Shown here piece after piece: positions 54,854 to 64,000 of a stretch of 64,000 nt of DNA. The notes beneath the pieces are model-generated. The model saw only the letters and a program-made list of their open reading frames with translations. It was not told where the DNA came from and searched no databases. Location: the NCBI RefSeq assembly GCF_018282115.1, contig NZ_CP054306.1, forward strand, positions 496,001-560,000, written 5' to 3'. Made by a program: the position numbers and the translations under genes. This stretch comes from Synechocystis sp. PCC 7338 (lineage in GTDB: Bacteria; Cyanobacteriota; Cyanobacteriia; Cyanobacteriales; Microcystaceae). Each line of letters begins with the position of its first letter. Position 1 is the first letter of the stretch.

Positions 54854-55198
54854 CTAGGCTACTAAAGATTGGGAAGGGATTCCGGCAGAGTCGTTTTGGT
54901 CTTCTGGTTCTGGGAAAGCAAATCCTTCCGAGTCCAGTCCATCGGGGTTGATGCTGAGCTGTTCACAGGGAATGGTGTCGGAAATAATTGAGCTCGCCAT
55001 CATGCCAGTGTGAATTTCCAACTGGGCACTCGGCACCGCCTCAAATACTAACCGTTGACCAGGGAACACAACTCTTTCAAAATACCAATTGGGGACATTG
55101 GTAATGCGAGCCACTTGAATTTGATTGGTGGCATTAACGTAGCAACAGAATAGGGCTGACGGCTGGTCGTTGGGGATGGGATCAAGAATTTGAGACAT
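54854..55198 (-). CDS. DUF1830 family protein
   Basis: A 114-residue protein beginning MSQILDPIPND; another ATG three codons earlier (55207) is possible. The core, FCCYVNATNQIQVARIT, NWYFERVVFPGQRLVFEA and IHTGMMASSIISDTIPC, is the DUF1830 signature, a cyanobacterial family of unknown function. The C-terminal 25 residues are acidic. It lies upstream of glgA on the same strand. No function is inferred. Confidence 0.85.
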   Translation of the reverse strand: MSQILDPIPNDQPSALFCCYVNATNQIQVARITNVPNWYFERVVFPGQRLVFEAVPSAQLEIHTGMMASSIISDTIPCEQLSINPDGLDSEGFAFPEPEDQNDSAGIPSQSLVA

Positions 55199-55496
55199 GG
55201 CAGGCATGGGATTTTATTAAAAAAAGGTCTTTTTACTATTCTGGACAAAGCTAACACCCGCTGATCCCGATCCGCTGTAAAGATAATTACAATCAAATTT
55301 TTTGACTCTGGCTTTGCCATGGGTTTAGGAAAATTTTTTCTGGGTATTTTATTTTGTCTTTGGCAATTACCCGGGGCTGGAACAGTTAAAATCTGGGCTC
55401 GGCAGCCCCAGCCAATCATTAAGATATATTACAATTGTGAGGAGGTGGGGCTAATCCCTCCCGTCGCTGATCTCACCCTACCAGTGTCCCAACGCC

Positions 55497-57092
55497 ATGA
55501 CCGATCGCCTTTTGTACGTTCGTCTTCCCTGTAACCCAATTTTCCCCATTGGGGTGGTTTATCTGGCGGACCATGTCCATAAATGCTTTCCGGCGATCGC
55601 CCAGCGAATTTTTGATTTAGGCACTATTCCTCCCCTAGATTTCAACCGCGCTTTGGATGAGTGTATTGATGAATTCCAACCGACAATTTTAGTTTTTTCC
55701 TGGCGGGATATTCAAATCTATGCCCCGGTGGGGGGAAGGGGCGGCAATCCTCTCCAGAATGCGTTTGAGTTTTACTACGGCAAAAATCCCCTGGTGAAAC
55801 TGAGGGGAGCTCTGGGTGGTTTGAAAGTTACCAGCGCCTATTACGGCGAATTGTGGCGCAATTTGGGCTTAATCAAACGGGGGTTGCGGAGAGCAAAGCG
55901 TTATTGCAGTGATCCCCAAATCATTGTCGGGGGCGGAGCAGTTAGTGTTTTTTATGAACAGCTAAAAACCAAGTTGCCAGTGGGCACCATTGTGTCAGTA
56001 GGGGAAGGGGAGACGTTACTGGAAAAATACCTGCGGGGGCAAGCCATTGAGGATGAACGATGTTACGTGGTCGGCCGCAGTCAGCCCCGGCCCCGATTAA
56101 TCCATGAACAGCCTTCCCCCATGGTCAAAACCGCCTGTGATTATGACTATATCGAGCAAATTTGGCCCGCCTTTGACTATTACCTCCAGGAAGATGATTT
56201 TTACCTAGGGGTACAAACAAAGCGGGGTTGTCCACACAATTGCTGTTACTGCGTTTACACCGTGGTGGAAGGGAAACAGGTCAGAATTAACCCCGCCGCT
56301 GAAGTGGTGCAGGAAATGCGACAGCTCTATGACCGGGGCATCCGCAATTTTTGGTTTACTGATGCCCAATTTATTCCAGCTAAAGTTTTCATCGATGACG
56401 TAGTGGAGCTGTTGGAGGCGATCGCCGCTTCGGGCATGGAGGATATTCACTGGGCAGCCTATATCCGAGCTGATAATTTAACCCCTCGATTGTGTGAACT
56501 GATGGTGCAAACGGGGGTGAATTACTTTGAAATTGGCATCACCAGCGGTTCCCAAGAATTGGTGCGGAAAATGCGCATGGGCTACAATCTCCGCACTGTG
56601 TTGCAGAATTGTCGGGATTTAAAAGGGGCAGGCTTTAATGATTTGGTTTCCGTCAATTATTCCTTCAACGTTATCGATGAAACTCTAGAAACCATCCGTC
56701 AAACCATTGCCTACCATCGGGAATTAGAAGCCATTTTCGGGGCCGAAAAAGTGGAGCCGGCCATTTTCTTTATTGGGCTACAACCCCACACCCACCTGGA
56801 AACCTATGCCCTAGACAAAGAAATACTAAAACCAGGCTATGACCCCATGAGCATGATGCCCTGGACAGCCAAGAAATTACTTTGGAATCCAGAACCCCTC
56901 GGCTCATTTTTTGGGGAAGTTTGCCTCCAGGCTTGGCAACAAAACCCCAATGATTTCGGTCGAGAAGTAATGGATATTCTGGAACAACGCCTGGGCAAAG
57001 CTGATCTAGAAGCCGCCCTCAATTCTCCCCTGCCCAAGCAAAAAAAAATCCCCCCCACCATGGCAGAGGGAAAAAAACTCAGTCCTATTTAG
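55497..57092 (+). CDS. B12-binding-like radical SAM protein (PSII high-light-acclimation type)
   Basis: A 531-residue protein. Residues 1-190 resemble a cobalamin-binding-type Rossmann domain (NPIFPIGVVYLADHVHKCFP, then IIVGGGAVSVFYEQLK and GEGETLLEKYLRG). The radical SAM core has Cys245, Cys249 and Cys252 in KRGCPHNCCYC, which bind the 4Fe-4S cluster. It matches what I recall as the cyanobacterial family annotated as PSII high-light-acclimation radical SAM protein; its reaction is not known. It lies convergent to sigB, 40 bp apart, and its start at 55497 is ATG. Confidence 0.88.
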   Translation: MTDRLLYVRLPCNPIFPIGVVYLADHVHKCFPAIAQRIFDLGTIPPLDFNRALDECIDEFQPTILVFSWRDIQIYAPVGGRGGNPLQNAFEFYYGKNPLVKLRGALGGLKVTSAYYGELWRNLGLIKRGLRRAKRYCSDPQIIVGGGAVSVFYEQLKTKLPVGTIVSVGEGETLLEKYLRGQAIEDERCYVVGRSQPRPRLIHEQPSPMVKTACDYDYIEQIWPAFDYYLQEDDFYLGVQTKRGCPHNCCYCVYTVVEGKQVRINPAAEVVQEMRQLYDRGIRNFWFTDAQFIPAKVFIDDVVELLEAIAASGMEDIHWAAYIRADNLTPRLCELMVQTGVNYFEIGITSGSQELVRKMRMGYNLRTVLQNCRDLKGAGFNDLVSVNYSFNVIDETLETIRQTIAYHRELEAIFGAEKVEPAIFFIGLQPHTHLETYALDKEILKPGYDPMSMMPWTAKKLLWNPEPLGSFFGEVCLQAWQQNPNDFGREVMDILEQRLGKADLEAALNSPLPKQKKIPPTMAEGKKLSPI

Positions 57093-57132
57093 CTTGGCCA
57101 GATGCTGGCCGAGTGGCACCGTAGTTGGGCAA

Positions 57133-58119
57133 CTAACTGGCGATAATATACTCTGCCATATTAGCCCGCCGACGCTTCAGTTGGGTAAGAGCTTGGTTTT
57201 CTAATTGGCGGACCCTTTCCCGGCTGATGTTGAGATGTTGGCCAATTTTGGCTAAAGACAGCTCCTGGCCATCGTTAAGACCAAAGCGCATGGTCAGCAC
57301 CGCCTGTTGTTGGGGCGTTAATTCCGCCAGCAAATTTTGCAAGTCCTGGCGCATGGACTCCTGGGTGATGTAGGCATCGGGGGAAACTCCTTCGTCCTCC
57401 AGCAGTTCCGATAATTCCGTGTCCTGGTTATCTCCCACCCGCACATCGAGGGAAATGGGTTGGCGGGACAGGCTGAGGTACTCGCGAATTTGACTAGGAT
57501 CAATTTCCAGGGCCTGGGCCACTTCGGCGGGGGTGGCACTGCGACCCAACTGTTGGGAGAGTTCCCGTTGGGTTTTTTTGATTTTGTTTAACTTTTCGGT
57601 GATGTGAATGGGCAAACGGATAGTCCGGCCCTGTTGGGCGATCGCCCGGGTGATGGCTTGGCGGATCCACCAGTAGGCGTAGGTGGAGAATTTATAGCCT
57701 TTGGTGGGGTCAAATTTTTCTACTCCCCTTTCTAAACCGAGGCTACCTTCTTGGATCAGATCCAAAAATTCCATATTCCGCTTCTGATATTTCTTGGCGA
57801 TCGCCACTACCAAACGGAGGTTAGCTTCAATCATCTTGCGTTTGGCCCGTTCCCCTTGGCCCAGGTAACGCTGTAGTTTCGTCACCGACAAATCCGCCGC
57901 TTCAGCCCATTCCCCATCGGAGGGCTCTCGGCCTAGCTTGTCGGCCAGGGCTTTTCTCTGCTCCAGCAGAGCCATCATTTGTTGGACTTGTTTGCCGAGG
58001 ATAATTTCTTGCTCATGGGTTAACAGGGGTACCCGACCAATTTCATGGAGATAGGACCTCACCATATCGGCGGTGAAAGTGGGGGTGGAGGTAGGGGAGG
58101 AGAGATTGGCGGTGGGCAT
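57133..58119 (-). CDS. sigB: Group 2 RNA polymerase sigma factor SigB
   Basis: A 328-residue primary-like sigma factor without the long region 1.1: region 1.2 ([21 protein letters not shown]), region 2 ([15 protein letters not shown] and [19 protein letters not shown]), region 3 and region 4 ([25 protein letters not shown]). SigB acts in heat, salt, nitrogen and stationary-phase responses. The ATG at 58119 (MPTANLSS) has AAGGAG nine bases upstream, so it is preferred over in-frame ATGs at 58170 and 58179, whose extra residues are hydrophobic and unlike the family. The gene is identified from length and context as sigB. Confidence 0.9.
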   Translation of the reverse strand: MPTANLSSPTSTPTFTADMVRSYLHEIGRVPLLTHEQEIILGKQVQQMMALLEQRKALADKLGREPSDGEWAEAADLSVTKLQRYLGQGERAKRKMIEANLRLVVAIAKKYQKRNMEFLDLIQEGSLGLERGVEKFDPTKGYKFSTYAYWWIRQAITRAIAQQGRTIRLPIHITEKLNKIKKTQRELSQQLGRSATPAEVAQALEIDPSQIREYLSLSRQPISLDVRVGDNQDTELSELLEDEGVSPDAYITQESMRQDLQNLLAELTPQQQAVLTMRFGLNDGQELSLAKIGQHLNISRERVRQLENQALTQLKRRRANMAEYIIAS

Positions 58120-58629
58120 TCGGAATGACTCCTTAATGAAGAGCAACAGAATAACTGTCACTGTTACCATCTTTCCCAAAAATGCCTTAGACTAAGTCAT
58201 TAATGGTGGAGAATAGGGTAGGTAGTGCAGTCGTCAATTTTTTACACCGTGTCCTAGCGAGTGGGCCTTTGGACGCCGCAAATGGTGACAAGGTTCAGGG
58301 ATAATCAATAATTTTTGTGATCTTAGTCCGGGGTATTGCCACCGAAACCAACATCACGCTCCTACAGCCGCATAGCTAAAAGATACCCAAAAAATCAATA
58401 TCACCATGATGACGAATTATTAAGGGATTCCACAAGGGCTAGGATGAAGGATTACCGAATGGCACAGGGGGGTTAACCCAACATATTTTTTTGTCAAGCT
58501 GGCAAGCCGTTTTCTCTTGGGATGGTTTACTCCCTTGACTTTTCCCGTGGCTGATTAATTCAGTGGCATTTTTAAAGTTTTTCTTCCCGATCACCATAAA
58601 CTGCGGAATTTTTAGGCTCAATTTTTTTG
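58120..58629. other. Divergent intergenic region sigB/era
   Basis: 510 bp with no clear gene. It should hold the sigB promoter(s), leader and the era promoter. A perfect 10 bp palindrome, GGGTTAACCC, lies at 58470-58479, about 150 bp before era, followed by an AT-rich stretch. I see no defined regulator site. Confidence 0.35.
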
Positions 58630-59568
58630 ATGGATATCCCCAACACCACTGCAACTATTCCCCAGGCTCCTCCAGATTTTCGTTCCGGTTTTGTGGCTAT
58701 TGTGGGCCGTCCCAATGTGGGCAAATCAACTTTGATGAACCAATTGGTGGGACAGAAAATTGCCATTACTTCTCCGGTGGCCCAAACCACCCGCAATCGA
58801 CTTCAGGGCATTGTCACCACCCCTACCTGTCAGATGATTTTGCTCGATACCCCTGGTATTCACAAGCCCCACCATGAGTTGGGGAGAGTATTGGTGAAAA
58901 ACGCCATCCAAGCTATCCATAGCGTTGATCTGATCGTTTTTTTGGTGGATAGCAGTGCAACTTTGGGTCGGGGAGACCAGTTTGTGGTGGATTTGCTCCA
59001 AAAAAGTGATGGGCCGGTGGTAGTGGGACTTAATAAACAGGATCAACAACCCCCAGACCAGCGCGAAGAACTTAACGCTAGCTATGAAACCCTGACAGAA
59101 GACCATGGCTGGCCCTGCTTTAAATTTTCCGCCTTGACGGGGGAAGGTTTAAGTGATTTTCAGAGTGCCCTGGAAACAAGACTGGAGCCTGGACCCTATT
59201 ACTATCCGCCGGATTTGGTCACTGATCAGCCAGAACGCTTCATTATGGGCGAGTTAATTCGGGAACAGATTTTGCTGCTTACTCGCCAGGAAGTGCCCCA
59301 TTCCGTGGCGATCGCCATTGAGAAGGTGGAGGAAACCCCCCAGCGTACCAATGTTTTTGCTGCCATTACAGTGGAAAGGGGCTCCCAAAAGGGCATTATC
59401 ATTGGGCAAAAAGGTAGTATGCTCCAGGCGATCGGGAGTGCGGCCCGGCAACAAATTCAAAAATTAATTTCCGGGGACGTTTATTTAAAACTATTTGTCA
59501 AAGTTGAACCAAAATGGCGGCAGTCTCGCCAGCAGTTGTTAGAATTTGGATACCGTGTGGAAGAGTAG
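58630..59568 (+). CDS. era: GTPase Era
   Basis: A 312-residue GTPase needed for 16S rRNA maturation and 30S assembly. Motifs: G1 GRPNVGKST, G3 DTPGIHKP, G4 NKQD, followed by the C-terminal KH domain with IIGQKGSMLQAIG. The start is the ATG at 58630 (MDIPNTT); a TTG directly before it is not preferred. The stop lies nine bases before pilL-C, so the two are probably cotranscribed. Confidence 0.96.
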   Translation: MDIPNTTATIPQAPPDFRSGFVAIVGRPNVGKSTLMNQLVGQKIAITSPVAQTTRNRLQGIVTTPTCQMILLDTPGIHKPHHELGRVLVKNAIQAIHSVDLIVFLVDSSATLGRGDQFVVDLLQKSDGPVVVGLNKQDQQPPDQREELNASYETLTEDHGWPCFKFSALTGEGLSDFQSALETRLEPGPYYYPPDLVTDQPERFIMGELIREQILLLTRQEVPHSVAIAIEKVEETPQRTNVFAAITVERGSQKGIIIGQKGSMLQAIGSAARQQIQKLISGDVYLKLFVKVEPKWRQSRQQLLEFGYRVEE

Positions 59569-59577
59569 CAAGAAGCA

Positions 59578-62500
59578 ATGACTAGCGATCCCAACCCAGC
59601 CCAGGCATTTGAAAATTGGTTTGAGGAAGAGGAGGGGGAAGATGCCTTTACTTCCCTCATTGGTGGTGACGAAGAAAATAATGGCATTGAGGAATTGGAT
59701 TTTGGTGATCTGTTTGAAGGAGAACCCACCGTTATCCAGGAAGAAGGGTTTGGCCCATCGTCCCCAGGGAAGGAAGAGCCACCGGTTCGCATGACCCTAG
59801 ATTTCAATTCCCCGGAAGCGGAACTAGACGCTCTCTTTACCGATGAAGATGCCCCCACAACGGTGATCGATCCTTTTGAAAGCTCCAGTTGGCTAGAAAT
59901 TGACCAAATGATGGAAGCGGATCCCCTTGCTTCCATTCCCGAAACTACTGCCCCCGCCTATCAAACCAGTGGTGGACTCAATGACCATGACCTGGCGGAG
60001 TTGCAGGACTTATTAGGGGTAGGGGATGCTGAGCCCTCCATCACCAGCCCTGGTTTGCATACCTTTGCCGGTGCCGATCTGGCGCCCCCATCGACAGGCA
60101 AAGTAATGCTGTTTGCGGCGATCGATGATTTGGATGGACTGATTGATGCCCCTGTGCTGGACGAGAATTTTTCCTTCACCGAACTAGAAAGCCTCATCGA
60201 TACCCCAGCGCAAAAATCCTTTGCCACCATCAGCCATCCTTTTCGCTTGCCCGTGGCTGTGGAAGAGGAAGATGAGGACGAATTCAAAGACTTGGAAGCC
60301 TTGCTAGAGCAAGCAGATAGCAATCTTGGGGGAGGCATAGCCAGTATGGGAGGGGCTCGATTGCCCGCCCGGCCCCGGCAAGTTAAATCCCGTAGTTTTG
60401 AGCAGACCATGCGGGTCCCCATTAAACAACTGGATAATCTCAGCAACTTAATTGGAGAACTAGTAGTCAAACGGAACCGCCTCGAACAGGATCAAGAACG
60501 TTTGCGGCAATTTTTGGATAATCTGCTTAACCAGGCCCAAAACCTCAGCGATGTGGGGGGGCGTATGCAGGACTTATACGAGAGAACTTTGTTGGAGGGA
60601 GCTCTATTAGCTAGCCGCAACACCAGCAACCGTTATCAATCCTCGAAAACGACCTACCCTGATGCCAGGGCCACGGCCTCCGGTTCTTCCACTATGAATG
60701 AACAGCCCTTGGATGCCCTGGAAATGGACCGTTTTACAGGCTTTCATCTACTTTCCCAGGAGATGATTGAACTGATTGTACGGGTGCGGGAGTCTGCGTC
60801 AGACATTCAGTACTTGGTGGACGAGACTGATCAAGTTGCCAGAACCCTGAGACAGGTAACCACCCAACTCCAAGAGGGGATGACCAAATCCCGCATGGTG
60901 CCCTTTACCCAAACTGCCGATCGCCTGCCGCGGGCCATTCGGGAAGTGTCCATGAAGCTCAATAAAAGGGTCAACCTGGAGGTGGAAGGGGGCGATGTGC
61001 TAATCGACAAAATGATTTTGGAGCACCTCTACAACCCCATGACCCACCTGGTTAACAATGCCATCACCCACGGCATTGAAACCCCAGCGCAACGGCAACA
61101 ATTGGGCAAATCTGCCGAAGGACATCTCGCCGTGCGGGCCTTTCTTCAAGGAAACCAGACCCTGATTACTGTCTCCGATGATGGAGCTGGCATCAACACG
61201 GAAATGGTCAAACAAAAGGCGGTGGAAAAGGGTCTCATCACCCGGATGGAGGCCCAGAGTCTATCCCAATCGGAAGTGTATGACCTCTTGTTCCATGCCG
61301 GCTTTAGCACCAAGGATACGGCAGACGACTTTGCCGGTAGGGGGGTAGGTCTGGATGTGGTACGCACCAGTTTGATTGATATCCGGGGAGCCATTAACAT
61401 TGACTCCACTGTGGGTAAGGGCACCACTTTTACCATCCGTTTGCCCCTCACCCTGAGCATTTGCAAAGCCCTCTGTTGTCTGAGCGATCGGGCTCGCATC
61501 GCCTTTCCCATGGACGGGGTGGAAGATACCAGGGACTATCTGCCCAAGGACATTGTCACCGATGAAGATGGTCAAAAGTGCGTCAGATACGGCAAGGAAG
61601 CCTTGCTTTTACCCCTCTATCCCCTCAAAGATCTGCTCAACTATAACCGTCAATTGAGCCGGGGGAGTGTTTATGGCGGCAAGCAAGAGGACGATGTGGT
61701 GCGGGTCATCATCGCCCGAGGCAGTTCTGGTAACCTCCTAGCCCTGCAGATAGACCAGATCCTAGGGGAAGAAGAAATTGTGATCAAACAGATTGAAGGA
61801 CCCATTCCCAAACCCCCTGGTATTGCCGGGGCTACTGTGCGGGGGGATGGCAGTATCATGCCCATCGCCGATGTTTTAGAACTGATCGAAATTGCCCAGG
61901 GTCGTCTCCGCACCGACAGTAGTGGCGGACTATGGCGCAAAACCCTCACCCCCACAGCCAATGAAGTCCACATGGACCCCACCGTACTGATTGTGGACGA
62001 CTCCATTACGGTGCGGGAACTGCTATCCCTCAGCTTCAAAAAAGCGGGTTTTCGGGTGGAGCAAGCTCGGGATGGTCAAGAAGCTTGGGAGCAGTTGAAG
62101 TCTGGGCTACCCTGTGATTTGGTCTTCTGTGACATTGAGATGCCGCGTAAGAATGGCTTGGAATTGTTGTCGGAATTGCAAGCAGACGAAGAACTTTCTT
62201 CCATTCCAGTGGCCTTGCTCACTTCTCGGGGAGCCGATCGCCATCGCAAAGTGGCGGCCAAGCTGGGGGCAACGGGTTATTTCACTAAGCCCTATACAGA
62301 AAAAGACATTTTGGATGCGGCTAACCGGATGTTGAGTGGAGAAGTATTACTCCCTGGCAGTACCCGCAAAACTAATTCCATTCTGTCCCGCTTCAAAAAA
62401 GCCCGGGGCAACTTTTCTGAGGAAGCTCCTACCATTGTGAAGAGTAACCCTGGCACCCTACGTTCAACGGTGTTAATTATCGATGACTCGGTAATGGTAC

Positions 62501-62868
62501 GGGAAATGCTTTCCATGACCTTTAAAAAAGCCGATTACCACACAGAAACCGCCCGGGATGGCCAGGATGCTTGGGAAAAACTCAAGTCCGGCTTACCCTG
62601 TGATTTGATTCTCTGTGACATTGAAATGCCCCGCATGAACGGCCTGGAATTATTGGAGCGCATTCAAGAAGATCCCAACCTTTCCCGTATCCCAGTGGCC
62701 ATGATTACCTCCCGGGGAGCACAAAAAATGCAGCGCATGGCGGCGGAGAAAGGTGCCAAGGGATACTTTGTGAAGCCATACATTGAGGAAACTTTATTGG
62801 AAGCCAGTCAAAGGTTGATAAGAGGAGAAGTGTTGCTGGATTTGGCCGCCCTAAGTGCAGAAGAGTAA
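59578..62868 (+). CDS. pilL: CheA-like hybrid histidine kinase PilL-C with two receiver domains
   Basis: A 1096-residue CheA relative. The first 270 residues are acidic and of low complexity with no HPt-like phosphohistidine motif. A dimerisation region follows (about 275-330), then an HATPase with N-box HLVNNAITHGIE (about 490-500), DDGAGIN and AGRGVGLDVV. A CheW domain covers about 630-770. Two receiver domains, near 802-925 and 964-1085, each have DIEMP with the phospho-Asp. The HPt is expected on a separate protein (PilL-N), as known for Synechocystis. The two receivers are alike, so they probably arose by tandem duplication. Confidence 0.9.
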   Translation: MTSDPNPAQAFENWFEEEEGEDAFTSLIGGDEENNGIEELDFGDLFEGEPTVIQEEGFGPSSPGKEEPPVRMTLDFNSPEAELDALFTDEDAPTTVIDPFESSSWLEIDQMMEADPLASIPETTAPAYQTSGGLNDHDLAELQDLLGVGDAEPSITSPGLHTFAGADLAPPSTGKVMLFAAIDDLDGLIDAPVLDENFSFTELESLIDTPAQKSFATISHPFRLPVAVEEEDEDEFKDLEALLEQADSNLGGGIASMGGARLPARPRQVKSRSFEQTMRVPIKQLDNLSNLIGELVVKRNRLEQDQERLRQFLDNLLNQAQNLSDVGGRMQDLYERTLLEGALLASRNTSNRYQSSKTTYPDARATASGSSTMNEQPLDALEMDRFTGFHLLSQEMIELIVRVRESASDIQYLVDETDQVARTLRQVTTQLQEGMTKSRMVPFTQTADRLPRAIREVSMKLNKRVNLEVEGGDVLIDKMILEHLYNPMTHLVNNAITHGIETPAQRQQLGKSAEGHLAVRAFLQGNQTLITVSDDGAGINTEMVKQKAVEKGLITRMEAQSLSQSEVYDLLFHAGFSTKDTADDFAGRGVGLDVVRTSLIDIRGAINIDSTVGKGTTFTIRLPLTLSICKALCCLSDRARIAFPMDGVEDTRDYLPKDIVTDEDGQKCVRYGKEALLLPLYPLKDLLNYNRQLSRGSVYGGKQEDDVVRVIIARGSSGNLLALQIDQILGEEEIVIKQIEGPIPKPPGIAGATVRGDGSIMPIADVLELIEIAQGRLRTDSSGGLWRKTLTPTANEVHMDPTVLIVDDSITVRELLSLSFKKAGFRVEQARDGQEAWEQLKSGLPCDLVFCDIEMPRKNGLELLSELQADEELSSIPVALLTSRGADRHRKVAAKLGATGYFTKPYTEKDILDAANRMLSGEVLLPGSTRKTNSILSRFKKARGNFSEEAPTIVKSNPGTLRSTVLIIDDSVMVREMLSMTFKKADYHTETARDGQDAWEKLKSGLPCDLILCDIEMPRMNGLELLERIQEDPNLSRIPVAMITSRGAQKMQRMAAEKGAKGYFVKPYIEETLLEASQRLIRGEVLLDLAALSAEE

Positions 62869-64000
62869 TGACAGAATCGTTGAATCCCTTACTGCCGGAA
62901 ATTAGTATCGCCCTGGTGCTGGAACAACTAAGGCGTTTATGTCAGCAAAATTGTCAAAACCGTTGGTATTGCTTACCTGATGCGCCTTGGGAGATTGCTG
63001 ATTGGCAAACTTATCCATTGGGTAAAGTTAACGAGAAGGGTTATTTAATTTGGGAAAAAGGCGAAAAAATCCAATGGTTTGCCCAAACTTTTACCGTGCC
63101 TAAAGCTTTGGCGAACTATCCTTTAGATGGTTTGACATTGCGTTTAGCTTTAACTTGGTGGGCCAAGGATGCTAAAATTTTTGTCAATGGTAATTTAGCT
63201 CAGGCTGGGGATTTGTTTGACTCTAAAGCTAGAGTTTTGTTAACTGATAATGCCCAAATTGCCCAAGCGTTTACCGTGGCTTTAAAGTTAACTAGCCCGG
63301 GCCATGACATTGGTGGATTGATGCAGTCCCAATTAATTTTTGAGCGGGAATATCCTGACCCAGATCCGGGTTTTATTGCTGATGAAATTGAAGTTCTAAG
63401 CTTATATTTAGCTCAATTTGAATCAGGAAAACTGGCTCAATTAAGTCAGGCTTTAGAAGCAATTACTTGGAATAAAATTTCAGATCAAGAACAATTTGAT
63501 CAATCATTACTGCAACTTCGTCAAGGATTACTGCCGTTAACTGAAGGATTGAAACAACAACAAATAAATTTACTAGGCCATGCCCATCTAGATATGGCTT
63601 GGTTATGGCCATTGGAGGAGACTTGGGAAGTAGGGGAAAGAACTTTTCAATCAGTCATTAATTTACAAACAGAGTTTGCTGATTTGGTATTTGGTCACAC
63701 CAGTCCGGTTTTATACCAATGGATTGAAGAGCATCGACCGGCATTATTTGAGCAAATTCAAAAAGCTGTTCAACAAGGAAACTGGGAACTGTTGGGGGGA
63801 ATGTGGGTTGAGCCGGAAGTAAATATTATTAGCGGTGAATCTCTAGCTCGCCAATTGCTTTATGGCCAAAGGTATTTTGAAGCAAAATTTGGTCAAATTA
63901 GCAAAGTTGCTTGGCTTCCCGATAGTTTTGGTTTTTGTGGTCAGTTACCCCAGATTTTTTGTCAAGGTGGGATAGATTATTTTGTCACGGGTAAACTCCA
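62868..64000 (+). CDS. Alpha-mannosidase (GH38), N-terminal part, runs off the window
   Basis: The ATG at 62868 overlaps the TAA of pilL-C (TAATG), so translation is coupled. About 377 codons are present with no stop up to the right edge, so only the first part of a protein normally near 1000 residues is seen. A beta-rich N-terminal region is followed by the GH38 catalytic domain: GHAHLDMAWLWPLEE (His238, His240, Asp242) and WLPDSFGF with the nucleophile Asp352. It removes alpha-linked mannose from glycans. Its place behind a signalling kinase and era is not informative about the substrate. Confidence 0.92.
   Translation, partial: MTESLNPLLPEISIALVLEQLRRLCQQNCQNRWYCLPDAPWEIADWQTYPLGKVNEKGYLIWEKGEKIQWFAQTFTVPKALANYPLDGLTLRLALTWWAKDAKIFVNGNLAQAGDLFDSKARVLLTDNAQIAQAFTVALKLTSPGHDIGGLMQSQLIFEREYPDPDPGFIADEIEVLSLYLAQFESGKLAQLSQALEAITWNKISDQEQFDQSLLQLRQGLLPLTEGLKQQQINLLGHAHLDMAWLWPLEETWEVGERTFQSVINLQTEFADLVFGHTSPVLYQWIEEHRPALFEQIQKAVQQGNWELLGGMWVEPEVNIISGESLARQLLYGQRYFEAKFGQISKVAWLPDSFGFCGQLPQIFCQGGIDYFVTGKL

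Noticed and set aside
1-64000. CRISPR array anywhere in the window
   Set aside because: I saw no direct repeats of 23-40 bases at regular spacing, and no cas genes.
125-64000. The GCGATCGC octamer as a site-specific regulatory element
   Set aside because: It occurs throughout coding and non-coding DNA (for example 5142-5149 and 9968-9975). It is the known HIP1 element of cyanobacteria, useful for taxonomy but not specific to any gene here.

Overview
The window looks like the chromosome of a unicellular cyanobacterium very close to Synechocystis sp. PCC 6803. The octamer GCGATCGC (HIP1) is scattered throughout, and nearly every gene matches a protein I recognise from that genus: KaiC3, LrtA, SigB, CtaA, cyanobacterial-type GshA, a PilL-C-type CheA, a lone UrtE, and DUF1830, DUF3177 and DUF3318 proteins. 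Genes are dense, on both strands and mostly in short operons. There is no rRNA, prophage, intact insertion sequence or CRISPR array. Names rest on motif recognition from the sequence; no database search was run.

Layout. 1-9.7 kb holds housekeeping metabolism: cinA, folE, pyrR, a small membrane protein, carB, a DUF29 gene, a DUF3177 membrane protein and proA. 9.8-11.2 kb holds urtE followed by a MazEF-like toxin-antitoxin pair, behind which the last 33 codons of urtE occur a second time with only silent changes. 11.2-18.5 kb holds rfbC, a 624-residue protein of unknown function, pdhA, an MFS transporter, xth, a DUF3750 gene, ndk and tRNA-Ala(GGC). 18.7-29.4 kb holds a Rieske oxygenase, mtnA, plsC and a run of plus-strand envelope genes (M48 protease, collagen-like secreted protein, membrane/coiled-coil protein, Pro/Glu-rich protein, glycosidase-like lipoprotein), then tspO. 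29.5-38.4 kb holds kaiC3 with a tiny PCP_red protein, a glycosyltransferase, a DUF1400 hydrolase, gpmI, secG, a matrixin-like protease and pdhC.

38.7-41.1 kb is the most accessory part: a HigBA pair, a palindromic repeat, and a Ser/Thr kinase-FGE-sulfatase fusion gene cut by a single in-frame TAG. 41.3-45.1 kb holds a DUF3318 gene, the copper ATPase ctaA and an FHA protein whose reading frame continues past its TAA. 45.2-57.1 kb holds yebC, gshA, trmL, a LysM/M23 murein hydrolase, lrtA, lipB, a small membrane protein, tRNA-Lys(TTT), glgA, a DUF1830 gene and a radical SAM protein. 57.1-64 kb holds sigB, era, pilL-C and the first third of an alpha-mannosidase that runs off the right edge.

How the genes work together: several belong to central carbon flow (pdhA and pdhC for pyruvate dehydrogenase, gpmI, glgA), pyrimidine and arginine supply (pyrR, carB), nitrogen scavenging (urtE), stress and dark responses (kaiC3, lrtA, sigB) and the cell envelope (rfbC, plsC, LysM/M23, collagen-like, GHL10). 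The most unusual signals are the duplicated urtE end around the toxin-antitoxin pair and the two genes interrupted by single in-frame stop codons.
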